Part shown: piece after piece, positions 37,606 to 50,100 of the stretch
Numbering within the stretch: position 1 is the first letter of the stretch
Layout of the letters: each line of letters begins with the position of its first letter
From: Lactarius indigo
Lineage: Eukaryota; Basidiomycota; Agaricomycetes; Russulales; Russulaceae
Direction: 5' to 3'
NCBI GenBank assembly: GCA_025766275.1
Contig: JAFKAC010000010.1
Location: 1,984,001 to 2,048,000 of the forward strand
Length of the DNA stretch: 64,000 bases
Notes under the pieces: model-generated
Told to the model about the DNA's origin: nothing
Seen by the model: only the letters and a program-made list of their open reading frames with translations
Databases searched by the model: none
Position numbers and translations under genes: made by a program

Positions 37606-38541
37606 GGTCCAAGCCTTTGATCACACAGCCGCGCATATATACGGTCGATGCGATGACGTTTAATACCGCTCTCTGACCCCGCCAAGTTGGCCTTACCAAA
37701 CTGCTACTAGTCGACTCTCGGGCCCTATTGTATGATAGCTAGTACTGGTTATGATACAATAATCATTCTTAAATTAATTCTCTAGGTTATATTAACAATA
37801 ATATTTGAATTGACTTTGAAGAAGAACTCCATACCGTGTACCGTGACTTCTGGTCTTCATACGAAATGGAAACACCTGCACCTGCGTTGATGTCGGCAAT
37901 GGCACTATTGTTGTTCGGGTGCTCGGCCAGACTAATATGTACACATACAGTAGTGTGAGTCCTAAGGTGAGTCCGCTTAGCACGGGAAAGGCTAAAACTT
38001 GCAGCCGAGCTAGCGCTCTTAGCCGAGGTTGGGCCGAGGCTTGAGCTCAGATATAGACACCCTGCCTCAATTTTTGCTGCAATTTGGTCCTGGAAAATAA
38101 TGGCGAGAATTGGTTTCGAGTGGTGCACGATTGCACGATTGCGCAAAGTGAATAATGGAACAGACACAGGGTCGCAACGACGAGTACCTCGAATAAAGGA
38201 AGCCAACCCACCTCTCGGCCACAAATATTCTGCGGTTTGTTTTCACATGAGATCGATTGAGTGTTTATAACTGAAACTACTGTACAGTATTGAATGCTGA
38301 CATTAGGATGGCAAATCCGTGGCCTACGGTTGACTGTAATGTAGATAAATCTTGCCAAAATAAGGAGGTCGTACCCTTGAATCGGAGTCTTGAATGGCAC
38401 CCGAATTACGTGTGGAGATCGAGTCATGATCCGGCTCTACCACCGCGCTGGCCCGAACCAAGCCCACATCTCATTACTGTCACGTATAAATTTTCGTTTG
38501 CACCGGCATGCCAGTGGGGTCTCATTGTAATCTACACTCTG
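37606..38541. other. Intergenic, upstream of the MFS pseudogene
   Basis: AT-rich around 37740-37820. A TATA-like GTATAAAT lies at about 38484, 58 bases before the MFS start codon. No further gene recognised. Confidence 0.4.
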
Positions 38542-40332
38542 ATGTCCCCCAAGTGGTCCCAAGTTGCTCCTGAGCCTGAGGAAGATACCCCCCTTTTGCG
38601 CGATGAAAACCAAGATGAAAATACTCCACGAACGGAAACTCCTCTTCCGATTACCCAGATCACCATCTTGCTCTTGCTACAGATCACAGAGCCTATCACG
38701 TCTCTCTCAATTAGACCCTACTATAAATCAGGTACGTTCATCTATTCGCATTATACACAGTATTGGTAATGTCCGCCTCAGCTTGTCAGTGAGCTCCCAA
38801 TCGTCGGCGGTGACGAAAGAAAGGTCGGGTACTACGCAGGGACTTATAGTATGTCTCGTCTCTTCTCCGCTCTTCCGTAACGCGCCAACCGGTATGCATA
38901 GGTGTCCCTGTTTTTTGCTGCTCAGGCAGTTACCTGTCCTCCAATGGAGCCGTCTTTCTGACAATGTAGGTCGCAAGCCCGTACTTCTATGTGGCCTTTT
39001 AGGTACCATAGTCTCAAGCCTCCTTTTTGGCCTGTCCCGTTCCTTTCCAGCGCTTGTCTTCAGGTGCGTTTGGCTCAGATCCGGGGAATAATTCACGCTA
39101 ACTCGGGGCTGTGCATAGCCGTTGTTTACATGGAATGCTTAATGGAAACGTTGGTGTGATGAAGAGTATGATGGCGGAGCTCACTGACGAAACGAACATG
39201 GCACGAGGCTCCTCATTAATATCAGTAATTTGGGCAATGGGTAACGTCATTGGGTTTGATATATCACTTCTTGCCATCGTCTTTCGACTAACATCCGGAT
39301 CACTAGGCCCTTCATCGGTGGTATGCTATCTCGGCCACAAGATCGTTGGCCGAATGTCCTTCTCGCATCCTTTCTGGGGGGAATACCCGTACTTCTTGCC
39401 GTGTCTCGCCACCGCTTCATATGCTCTCCTAGCATTTTCTCTAGCGGCAATTTTCTTGAAGGAGGTTGGTCTCTTTACTCTTTCAGGAAGTGCTTTTCTC
39501 ATACGCTTGCCTAGACTGTGAAAAGAGACCCTGTCATGAAGACCAACCCCGAGGGCAACTCGGACCTTCCCCGAGTGGGTGAAGAAGTAGTATTGGATGG
39601 ACCTGTGAAGGACACAGAAAAGCCGATACCATTGCGCGCCCTGCTAACGACGAGATCGGTCGTAGTATCGGTCGCGAATTACGGCATGGTTGGGATGCTC
39701 GACATAACGGCTGGAACTCTTATCCCCCTCGTCTGGTCGACGTCGGTTGAGTTTGGCGGGCTCAGTATGAGTCCGGCATCTATTGGCTCTTTAATGTCAG
39801 TGTACGGGCTCATGTATGGCGTCTTTCAATTCGTCGCCTTCCCACGCATTGTTAGGCGCTTCGGCCCACGGCGCGTCTTAATTGCCGGAATTGCCCTTTT
39901 TTCCCCGGTGTACATTATGTTTCCCTTCGAGAATCTGGCGTCACGCCATGGCCTGAACCTGGCAGCTGCGCTCCTCATCGTGCTGCAGTTCTTTGCATTA
40001 ACTTTCTCTGGAATGGGATTCGGTACGTTACCCAGAACCTTTCCTTTTACGTGGTCACTAAAATGGCGCGGATGAACAAGGTGCGATATTTATGTACATA
40101 GCCTCTGCTGCCCCCAACAAGCGGTCTCTCGGCGCTACGAATGGAATCGCGCAGACAATAGTCTCGATTCAACGCGCGGTCGGACCTACCGTTGCTGCAG
40201 TCACTGTTTGCGTTCTCACTGGACCACAACATTTTGGGCGGAAACTTTGCGTATGCCGTGCTGCTCGCTATTGTGGGCGTCGGGCTGGGAGTCGCCGCGC
40301 AGCTTCCGAATAACACATGGAGACATAGTTAA
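38542..40332 (+). pseudogene. MFS transporter (DHA1/YCR023C-type), frameshifted paralogue
   Basis: Same seven-exon layout as the intact gene at 51052-52845, starting MSPKWSQVAPEPEEDTPLL. Compared base by base with that gene it has single extra bases near 38722 (end of exon 1), 38840 (exon 2), 38935 (exon 3), 39358 (exon 5) and 40200 (last exon). The donor after exon 4 is GTTTGA instead of GTATGT. The largest exon (frame 39518-40075, GGMVGMLD region with 6 helices) is still open. The expected stop is at 40330-40332 after NNTWRHS. It is not expected to give a working transporter unless the extra bases are sequencing errors. Confidence 0.8.
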
Positions 40333-40559
40333 CAATAGATTTTCTTGGTAAATTTATGAACAGGGAAAGTCGTATAAGTATTGTAGGATCTGAGATTCGT
40401 CCTTCAGTCTAATGTTCAGTGTCGTCTGGATGCGGTTTCCACTTAGAACTTACTCGTCTTTCTCGGCGTAGATGGGCTTCACCGTGAAACCCGGGTTAAG
40501 ACGCGTCCAAAGTCGTGATCGTCGTATTACATATTTTAAGCGGGTTCTATCATCGGTCC

Positions 40560-41141
40560 TGCCAGAGTCGCGGACTCATCAAGGAACAAAAATCAAGTAT
40601 GGATGCATATGTCCGGGAAGAGCCGGAGCCGGACAGCGAAAGAGATGAAGTTTCGTCCTTGAGGGCGAGCTTGAGCAGGAAGAGGGTTGAGGTAGCGAGA
40701 TGCACGCCGCAGGAAGTGTTCGTGTTGACCGCCACTCCGCCGGGAAGACAGCCTAGTCCGAATGGGGCGAGTACAAGAGTATGAGGAAGATGGCAGAGGG
40801 CGAGGAGAGCGAGAAAGGGGGGTGCACAGAAGAAGTCGGTGTTGAACCTAGATCTTCCAGCTCCACGCGAGGCCAACCTTGCCCTAAGCCTGAGATCTCG
40901 AGGTAATATGTGACATTGAGGGGTCCGAGTCAGGTGTTGTCCGCTGTGGCGTTGGTAAATCTAGACGGAAAAATGAACATAGTATTGTTGATTCTGTAGA
41001 TTTCAGCCTCGGCCGATGAGCAGAGCGCGTTTGAGTGTGTCGGGGAGTGGGTGTATTAGAGAGAGTGAAACTCACGCTCCATGTTTGCGCGGAATTACCA
41101 CAGTAAGACTTGACAGCTTGACTGCGGATGTACGCGGCCAA
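40560..41141 (-). pseudogene. Questin oxidase remnant (exon 3-4 region)
   Basis: The minus strand contains GRSRFNTDFFC near 40830-40865, which matches GRTFNADFFM, and then LKLALKDETSSLSLSGSGSS. Further left-over exon 2/3 sequence reaches about 41141. The frame is broken. It lies back to back with DUF6535 copy 5. Confidence 0.6.
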
Positions 41142-41170
41142 TCAAGCCTGTCGCGACTCCCTATGTTCCG

Positions 41171-41280
41171 CGCCACGCGACATTAAGGGCTTTCAGAGTT
41201 GCCGCAGCGACCAACCAACCCGACTTTTTTTTGGCTGGGGCATTGGTTGCTGCGGAAACTTTGAAAGCTCAATTGTGGCG
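41171..41280. mobile_element. MITE-like palindromic insertion
   Basis: Imperfect inverted repeat of about 45 nt arms around a T8 centre. The left arm includes CTTTCAGAGTTGCCGCAGCG; the right arm, reversed, reads CTTTCAAAGTTTCCGCAGCA. The paralogous upstream region of DUF6535 copy 7 (about 54960-54985) aligns on both sides but has only about 17 bases, CGCCA-GCAATAC-TGGCG, at this place, which looks like an empty site. No protein is encoded. It could alternatively be a deletion in copy 7's region. Confidence 0.6.
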
Positions 41281-41514
41281 AAAAAAGGAAAATATAATTA
41301 GTCTTCCTGAGCAGTGCAGACAGACCGGTGGGTGCAAAGCGGATGACAGACTCGTAACTCGCACCTGAGGCCTGAGCCTGAGTACTGAGTACTGAGTGCC
41401 AATGCTATGTGGAATGGACGTCGCAGCCGGAAGCGGGCGGCCCGCGGTAGTAGCGCTCTATGAGCGTTATTCCGAGTACATGCGTGCCAGTGTGTCGAAT
41501 CACACGAGGCCTAC

Positions 41515-41533
41515 CTTGACTTGTGCAACGCTC
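41515..41533 (+). promoter_or_regulatory. Conserved leader block upstream of DUF6535 copy 5
   Basis: CTTGACTTGTGCAACGCTC, about 40 nt before the start codon; same element as before copies 2, 6, 7 and 8. Confidence 0.4.
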
Positions 41534-41567
41534 TTCCCCTCTGCCCTCACTTGCTGCTCGACTCTTG

Positions 41568-44500
41568 ATGACTAGGACTAGGAAAGCTCAGAGAAGAAAT
41601 TTATCTCAAGGTGCCGACCTTGAGGCTCAGCCCGAGGACGAAGGTGCCAGTGTGCATTACGACCTATCTTATTATTCTCCACTCACCATACTTTACCGAA
41701 GGGGCCAGACGGAAGGGGGCTCATGAAATGAGTATCCTCACGTCTGGACGCGAGAGCGAAGCTTTGGGAGCCGCTAGAAGCAGCGCACTAGTTGGGGAAG
41801 CAGACCGTGAAGCTGAGGGTGGCCCGTCAACTCGCTCGCAAGCGGAGCCCCCGAAAGATGGCCCCGGTGAGAACAGCACAATTAAATACTATCTAGCGAC
41901 TTTGGGGCCTAACATGTTAAAAACACCCAGGCGAAAATGACCAGCCTAGTAATGATAGAACTCCTGGCGACACCGCTCAACCAATGCCCTCCGAAATGCC
42001 ACGTATTATCGGGGATTTCGATGACAATGCCAATGCCTTGTGGTCTCTTCACGTGAAGGAAGCAATGAGCCACGACGAAGCCCGTATCCGATCACTCAAA
42101 GACGATATGGACGGCGTCCTCATATTCGTACGTCGTCATCTTTCCGTCATTGTTTTCAACCCCCAGCTCATGTACTGTCGTCTAGGCCGGTCTTTTCTCC
42201 GCTGCTCTCACTTCCTTTCTCGTCGATAAGATTCACGATCTTCAAGTCGATCCAGCCCAGCAGATGGTCTACTACCAGCAACAGAATGTCGCACTACTCG
42301 CTCAGATCTCCAACCAGGTCTCCGCTATTGCACCACAAGTCTCCATCCCGTCCACTCCGCCTCCAACATACGTTTTCAATCTAAATCCTTCTGATGTCCG
42401 GGTCAACGCTTTCTGGTTCATGAGCCTAGTCTTCAGCATAACCGCCGCGCTCCTCGCAACTCTCGTCCAACAATGGGTACGCGATTATATGCACGTGTTT
42501 CAGCGGTACAGCAACCCTCTGAAGAGTGCCCGACTGCGCCAATATCTATATGAAGGCGCGGAGGGATGGTATATGCCCGTGGTCGCGGAATCTGTTCCCG
42601 GCCTCGTCCACGTTTCCCTCTTTTTATTCTTCCTAGGACTCGGTGACTCGCTCCTCAATATAAACACGACCGTTGGCGTCACCACTGTCGTCCCGATTAC
42701 CGTTTGCGCGTTTCTTTACGTGTTCAGCATGTTTGCTCCGGTCGTCAAACCACAATCCCCATTTCGAAATCCATTCTCCGGCCTGATATGGTATATGAGG
42801 CAGAAGGTTTATCCGCGACGCTACTTGGATCGCGCATCTGGTGGAACAGTCAAGCCCGTGAGCTCGAAGATATCCGAAGGACAGATACAACTTGCCATGG
42901 AAGAGAACGACGAACGCAAAGATCGCGATGTTCGGGCAATCCGATGGTTAATTGATAATCGGACAGAGGATGACGAGATGGAATCGTTCGTGATTGCCAT
43001 TCCTGGCGCTTTTACGTCGAAATGGGGAATCGACGTATGGAGAAAGGCTTCTGAAGTAACCCAATATCAAGACAAGGACTCCGTGCCGAATGCCCTGACA
43101 GTCGGGTCGCAGAGTGACGCAGACTTTCGCGTGACCGTTCTACCACGTCATGGTTCCCCACCTTCCCAGCGCACCCGCCACCCTCTCAGCCTTCTCCATC
43201 GCTTTAGACGTACTATTGGGATACGAATCGCGAATGGCACCCCACACGATATGACAACCCGGCTACCGCCTCGCCTGCCTAGTAATGGCCAGGCGCCTGA
43301 CGATCCCTATGCACACCGAGATCTTGCCATCGACGATCTCTGCAAGCGTGTACGACACCTGGTTGCTACATGCGATCATTACAGCGTATTTACAAACAAG
43401 GAATTGTGGCATAAGCGCGCACGTGGATGTGTTGAAACGGTAGCCTCGCTCGTGCTCTGTGCTGGTATCGAACCGGAATTGTTTGGAGATCTTGGAAGGC
43501 TACTTCATCCACTACACCAGCTAATTGGCACCCAGACTCTCAGCTTCGAACCAGGATCTGACGGGTTATTCGCTGCACGCTTGTCATACCTATGCTTTGT
43601 AATCGTCAATCGAGGAACGGCAAAAAGCGACCAGATAAAACTGGATGCGCGTGTTGCTATCGATACCCTTTCGCAGTTCGGAATGGAAGATGGCGGCGAA
43701 CAAGCAAACAATGGCAATGTCGATGAAAACGCACTCAGGAACGCACGAAGGATCGACAATGATTTCGAGACTGCAAGGCAAATTTGCGTGTATGAGCTGC
43801 GTGGAGCATTCAGACCGCCGGAAGTAGGAACGACGGAAGAGCAGTTGAGAGAGGCCCTAGCACACAATCACAGCGACAACATCTCCACGCTCGAACGCAT
43901 CTCTCTTTCAGTGGGCCATGTAGCAAATATCGATAAGGCGATCAGTAGAATCCCTGGTTCCCTCGGTGCCTTCTCCAGTGGTTTGATTAGATGGCTGCGT
44001 GGTGTACACCGCGACTTCCTCGACCTGGCAGGGTTCAATCAGTCGACTCGATTCTTCAATCCAGCGGCCGAACTACGGACATTCTTACCCCAGTTCATAT
44101 TCTTGCATCAGCGCCTTCAATTTTTATGCTCCTATTCCTCAAAATTGCGCAACATTATCGACGGTCGAGGGAATGTCACCTATCAGGAGGTGCTCGAGAG
44201 CCTGGGGTCATTGTGGGACGAATTTGATGACCCTAAATTAAAGTGGTCGGGCCTTCGTAAACGACATATCATGGAACGACAACTATGGCGCCTGCAAGAC
44301 TTCCGTGACGGTGGCGGCTTCGGATGTTGGGTCGAACTTTTTTTCCTCATCAGCAAACAAATGTTGCTGATACAGCTGTCGGCTGACGCTAGAGACGCTC
44401 TTAATGTTGGGACTTTCAGAGCCGTCTCATCCAATTGGAGGCAACACAAACATTCTATCGGGACACAGCGTGTCATCCTTAATCTCGTCTGCGACATAGC

Positions 44501-44750
44501 TATATTTGACCGTGGCCTCTTATCCGATATCTTTTTCCCGAAATACATTACCGACGAGCTTCTGGAATTGCTGGAGAACATTGTGGAGGGGCAGTCTGGT
44601 TCGTATATTGATGACGCAATAGAGGAACTGGATGATGCGATCAAGAAGCAGGACGCTGATCCGGAGTGGTTTATCACAGAAGGCCGTCTGTTTAGGGCAG
44701 AGGCGGTCAAGGTTATCTGCCGCTCGCGGGCCCCCAAGTCCTCTTCGTAG
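41568..44750 (+). CDS. DUF6535 membrane protein, copy 5 (intact)
   Basis: Exons 41568-41643, 41702-41866, 41931-42127 and 42186-44750 total 3003 nt, 1000 aa. Residues 1-145 are hydrophilic (QGADLEAQPED; then PRIIGDFDDNANALWSLHV). The DUF6535 membrane module follows, with helices at AGLFSAALTSFLVDKI, WFMSLVFSITAALLATLV, VHVSLFLFFLGLGDSLL and TTVVPITVCAFLYVFSMF. The signature between helices 2 and 3 is RQYLYEGAEGWYMPVV. After AIPGAFTSKWG comes a divergent linker, then a conserved but unassigned C-terminal region of about 480 residues (CKRVRHLVATCDH, ELWHKRARGC, LPQFIFLHQRLQFLCSYSS, KHSIGTQRVILNLVCD, EGQSGSYIDDA). Splice borders agree in frame among the intact copies. The function of DUF6535 is unknown; location in a membrane is likely. 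Confidence 0.85.
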
Positions 44751-45189
44751 CGTAGCGTTAATACGCCCAGCGCGCGGCTAGCCCTATAAAGCTCCCCTTT
44801 CGTGTATTCTGATTATTTTCCTGTGCTTCGGCAGATTCGGGCTTTTACTGTCTCCCTGGCATTGCGACCTCGCCTGGTTGTTTTCTAGATTCTATTCTAA
44901 CTTTAGATCTATTTCCCTGCTTGCCAATATAAATTCTTCCTGTATCTACTTCTTTGAATTCAGTTAATCTTAGCGCCTTTTCCTCAAGGCTTCAGAGTGA
45001 CTTGTCCCCGGCCAAGGCGAACCTCTATACGAAGTTACGCGCCATGCAGAGGCTACATGCCTCCCTGAACTCAAGGCAGCTCGGGTTATTTGGGCCGTGT
45101 CATTTCAAAGTGGCCAGGACCAGTACAAAATAGGAAATCAGCTATTCAAAATCTATGAAGCTCAATCGATGAGCGATGATCGATGAGCG
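44751..45189. other. 3' flank of DUF6535 copy 5
   Basis: No gene recognised. It has a T/C-rich stretch at 44790-44990, not seen behind the other copies. Short tandem words occur near 45167-45190 (GATGAGCGAT twice). Confidence 0.35.
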
Positions 45190-45379
45190 ATGGACCACTG
45201 CCTCACTAGGCTGGCATTAAGTACCGACGCTCCACTGGAATTAGATGTACTAGCGGTGACAATACATGTACATTCGTCAGAGATACCAGCATTGGGAAAC
45301 AATTACAACCTCACAATTCTCCTATTTCTCCCTTGTCCGAGGGCGAGTGCGGAGGCGCAAATGAACAGAGTCTCGTCGA

Positions 45380-45930
45380 GTTCTCACGCCAATGCCACCC
45401 CCGTGTACCCCTCCTTCTCTCTGGGAGCAGTAAAGGTAGCCCTGCACCCGCGTGCCTCAATGCGCGGCAAAATCCGTGAGCGAGCGCACGATTTTCGGCG
45501 TGAGCCCCTCCGGGAAACCAATTGTGCTCTGGCTAACGCGCAGACGGGCGATTACGGATGCCGCCTGGACGCTCTGGAAAGTGTGAACGGTTCTGCGTAT
45601 GTCGTCGAGTAGAAATCGGCGATGGGCAGAGCGCAGTTGCCACGCATGATGTACCAGGCCGTAGACACGGCGAGGCACGTCTTGAGCAGCAGCAGGCGAC
45701 TAGCAAACGAAAGTTCCGGCAGATCGGAGCCCGGCCCGGCAGCGAAAGAGATGGCCCTTCGTCCTTTAGGACGGGCTTCAAGAACGATATAGGGTTCGAG
45801 TTCGTATGAATCGAAGCAAAGGCGTACCTGTCATTATTATTGTAAAAGATTGTCGTGACGAGGATCATGATGCTCGGCCGCCACCAATTGTCTTCACAAA
45901 ACAAAACCTGAACCAGATCCGCGGCCAATA
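45380..45930 (-). pseudogene. Questin oxidase remnant (C-terminal half)
   Basis: The minus strand reads AWYIMRGNCALPIADFYSTT near 45590-45660 and GLTPKIVRSLTDFAAH near 45460-45510, both in DUF4243 last-exon order. They are in different frames. Upstream traces (FLKPVLKDEGPSLSLPG) extend to 45800-45900. Confidence 0.65.
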
Positions 45931-46065
45931 AGGAGCCCAGTAACGAGATGAATCACCCCGAAACATGAATGAGCTCACCTAATTGCACTACCCGAACCAC
46001 ACGCGACCTTTAGGCAAGTGAGCATTGGGTAGGGACATTCCCAACGCTCGGCCTCGTCAGGCACT

Positions 46066-46800
46066 TCACTTGATGTCACTTTCGCCATGAAGGAATCGCA
46101 GGCCAGCGAACGCCTCGAGCAGCGGCGACAATCCAAGCAGCGTTTTCCTGAACGCGCTCTTTCTCAGCGCGTAAAAAAAGGGAACGAGGAAGGGATCGCA
46201 CGAGCTTGTAAGGCCGTACGAGAGCCACGATATGCAGCGCTTGGGTAGGCACGCGGAGAGTTGCGGGAACCGACCTGTTGGCAAGCAGGAGCGCCGGAGG
46301 AGCGTCGACGTCAATACGAGTACCCCCAACCCCCAGCGTGGCACCCGTAATCTGCAAAGAGCGAGAACGAGATACCATGCACGTGACGCATCGTGGTCAC
46401 CTGCGGCGGCACCGGGACGATTCTTCGTCCTCGCGAAGGGGCGGACGGAGGGCACAGTAAAGACGATGATAATGGTGGGGTGGGCCGTTCCCGCAGAAGA
46501 GTTTCCGCTGTGATGCGAAATGAGACGGAGCTCTGGAGGTGGGAGAGCGGAAGGAAACAAACTGGCTCGGGATTTATGCCGTACACCGCGCAACAGGAGG
46601 TAACCGGTGTCGGGCTGCGACCCAAGCGGATCCAGATCCGGTGGAGAGTGAGGGGGCGAAGGGCCCACGACATCTCCTCCATTCGGCGTCGAGGAGAAAT
46701 TGAAGGAAAAGAAACTATACGCGGTGAGGACATGGCGGGCTGGAGAAGCGCTGACGACAGCTTGGGACGCACACCTACACCTGATGGACGTCACGAAATA
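46066..46800 (-). other. Unidentified decayed sequence, possible receptor-like remnant
   Basis: The longest minus frame (46794-46066, 242 codons) ends with WLSYGLTSSCDPFLVPFFYA and SAFRKTLLGL, which vaguely resemble helix 7 and helix 8 of a 7TM receptor. The rest is Pro/Ser/Arg-rich and looks out of frame. A related stretch, also broken, lies at about 59490-59990 in the same place between an oxidase remnant and a DUF6535 gene. I cannot name it. Confidence 0.25.
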
Positions 46801-47125
46801 GCGCAGCCAGAAGGAGGTGTCCCGCAGGAGTACCTACACGACTGCGCGGTGTCTATAAATACAGTACCCCCACGCTAATGGCACGTAGAGGTGGTACCAT
46901 AGTAACAGCCAGGTACTGTACTGTATCGACTGTTACCCGTCTAGACACGGGGCACTCTTAGAAGCCCAATACCTTAAGTGTTGTGGATCACTTCCTTACG
47001 TACTGGTTGGGATCCTGTGTATGGGAACTGTACGGGAGCGGAGGAAGGAAGGCATGCCGCGGGCCGCGGCTGCTTGTTCTAGTTCTAAGCCTACCCTCGC
47101 TTTTCCTCGCCTCGTTTTAACGGCC
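46801..47125. other. Upstream region of DUF6535 copy 6
   Basis: No gene. A TATA-like CTATAAATA lies at about 46854, some 320 bases before the start codon, which is far for a core promoter. Confidence 0.35.
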
Positions 47126-47142
47126 ACCCGTGTGACATTTCC
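47126..47142 (+). promoter_or_regulatory. Conserved leader block upstream of DUF6535 copy 6
   Basis: ACCCGTGTGACATTTCC, about 40-50 nt before the start codon, a variant of the block before copies 2, 5, 7 and 8. Confidence 0.35.
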
Positions 47143-47177
47143 TTTCCTTTGCGCTTTTACCTGCACAACAACCTTTG

Positions 47178-50100
47178 ATGGCCAGGAAAACTCAGAGGAG
47201 AAATCAATCTCAAGGCGCTGACCTTGAGGCTCAGCCCGAGGACGAAGGTATGCATTACAAACTATCCTATACTCACCGTTTACCTTCCATACGAAGAGGT
47301 TGGACGGCAGGAGGCTCATGAAATGAGTACCCACACGTCTGGACACGAAGGTGAAGTTTTGGGAGCCACAGGAAGTGATGCACCAGTGGGGGATATAGTC
47401 AGTGAAGCTCAGGCCGGCTCTGCCTCGACACAGGCCAAGGCCAAGGCGGAGGCGGAGGATCCGAAACATTCCCCCTTCAACTTTGGTGAGCTTGGCACAA
47501 TTCCCTAGTATCCTAGTAACTTTGGGACCTAACACGTTAGAAACTTACAGGCGGAATCGATCAACCTGGTGACGATGATGGAACTGTTAACTCTCACTCC
47601 GCTCAACCAATGCCTCCTGGAATGCCTCGCATGATCGGGGATTTCAATGACAACGCCAATGCTTTGTGGTCTCTGCAACTGAAGGAAGCAATGAGCCACG
47701 ATGCAGCCCGCATTCAATCCCTCAAAGACGATATGGACGGCGTCCTCATATTCGTACGTGTTTATATTACTATCATCACGTTCTTCCCGAACTCACGTAC
47801 TGTCGTCAAGGCCGGTCTATTCTCCGCTGCTCTCACTTCCTTCCTCGTCGATAAGATTCACGACCTTCAAGTCGATCCAGCCCAGCAGATGGTCTACTAC
47901 CAGCAACAGAATGTCGCACTTCTCGTTCAGATCTCCAACCAGGTCTCCTCCATCGCACCACAGGTCTCCATCTCATCCACTCCGCCTCCACCATACGTTT
48001 TCACCCTGAACCCTTCTGATGTCCGGGTCAACGCTTTCTGGTTCATGAGCCTAGTCTTCAGCATAACCGCCGCGCTCCTCGCAACTCTCGTCCAACAATG
48101 GGTACGCGACTATATGCACGTGTTTCAGCGGTACAGCAACCCTCTGAAGAGTGCCCGACTGCGCCAATATCTATATGAAGGCGCGGAGGGATGGTATATG
48201 CCTGTGGTCGCGGAATCTGTTCCCGGCCTCGTCCATGTTTCCCTCTTCTTATTCTTCTTGGGTCTCGGCGACTCACTCCTCAACGTGAACACGACCGTCG
48301 GGGTCACCACTATCGTCCCGATTACCGTTTGTGCGTTTCTTTACGTGTTCAGCATGTTTGCTCCGATCATCAAACCGCAATCTCCATTTCGAAATCCATT
48401 CTCCGGCCTGATATGGTATCTGAGGCAGAAAGTGCACCCGCGAAGCTACTTGGATCGCGCGTCTGGTGGAACGGTCAAGCCCGTGAGCTCGAACATATCA
48501 CAAGGACAGATACAATTGGCTATGGAGGAGAATGATGAACGCAAAGATCGCGACGTTCGGGCGATCCGATGGTTGATTGATAATCGGACAGAAGACGACG
48601 AGATGGAATCATTCGTGATGGCTATCCCTGGCGCTTTTACATCCAAATGGGGAATTGACGTATGGAAACAAGCTTCTCAAGTAGCACATCATCAAGGCGC
48701 AAATGTTAGGCCGAATGACCAAACAGTTACATCGCCGAACGACGCAGATCTTAGCATGTCTGTTCTACCGCATCACCGTTCCCCACCTTCCCGGCGCACC
48801 AACCATCCTCTCCGCCTCCTACCTCTTGCGCGTATTATTGGGATACGAACCGCGAATGGTACCCCCCGTGATGTCACTGATGTGACCGTGACCCGATCAA
48901 TCCCTCGCTTCTTTAGTGTGGTGCCCGATGATCTCTACGGACACGGAGATCTTGCCATCAATGATCTCTGCAAGCGTGTTCGACACCTGGTTAGTACGTG
49001 CGACAATTACAGTATCTTCGCAAACAAGGAACTGTGGCACAAGCGCGCACGTGGGTGTGTCGAAACGGCGGCCTCACTCGTAATCTGTGCCGATATCGAC
49101 CTGGAGATGTTCGGAGATCTTAGAAAGCTATTCCATCCACTATACGAATCAGTCGGGCGTTACCACCTAGCACCGGGATCTGACGGGTTATTCGTTGCAC
49201 GCTTGGACTGCCTATCTTTTGTGATCGTCAATCGAGGAATGCTAGACCATCGTAAGACAAAGCTGGACGCGCGTACTGCTATCAACCATCTTTCACGGTT
49301 ACGGTTTGGACTGGAAGACGGTGGCGAGAAAACAAACGATGGCGATGACGATGACGACGACGACGAGAATGCACTCAAGAATGCCCGAACGATCGACAAT
49401 TATTTCGAGACCGCGACGCAATTTTGTGTTTATCGACTGCGTGGGGTCTTCAAACCCTCAGAAGAGGGAGCGACGGAAGAGCAGGTGAAAGAGGTCCTGA
49501 CACGCGATCACAAGGACGACATCTCCGAGCTCGAACGCATCGCTCCCGCAACGAGCCATGTAATGAACATCGATGAGCCGATATTTAGGGTTAACGAATC
49601 CGTCGCTACCTACGCCGGTGGTCTGATTTTGCACTTACATGGCGTATATTTCGACGACTTCGAGCGGACTGAAATCATGAAGCCGAACCAATTTTTCAAC
49701 CCAACCTCCGACAGGCCAACATTCTTACCCCAGTTCGTATATCTCCACCAACGCCTTCGGTTTTTATGTTCCTATGCTTCCAAATTACGCGACATCATTG
49801 ACGGACGAGGTAATGACGCCTACAATGAGATGCTCGAGAGCTTGGGGACATTGTGGAGCGAGTTGGACAACCCTCAACGCAATTGGACGGGCGTTCGTAG
49901 ACGACATCTGATGGAACGACAACTATATCGCCTGCAAGACTTCCGTGACGGCGGTGGCTTCGGATATTTTGTTGAATATTTTTTCCTCGTGACCCAACAA
50001 CACTTATACATACCATTGTCACCTGAAGCCCACTCTGCCATTATTGTCGGAACTCTCAGAACCATCACATCCAACTGGAGGCAATACAAACACTCTATCG

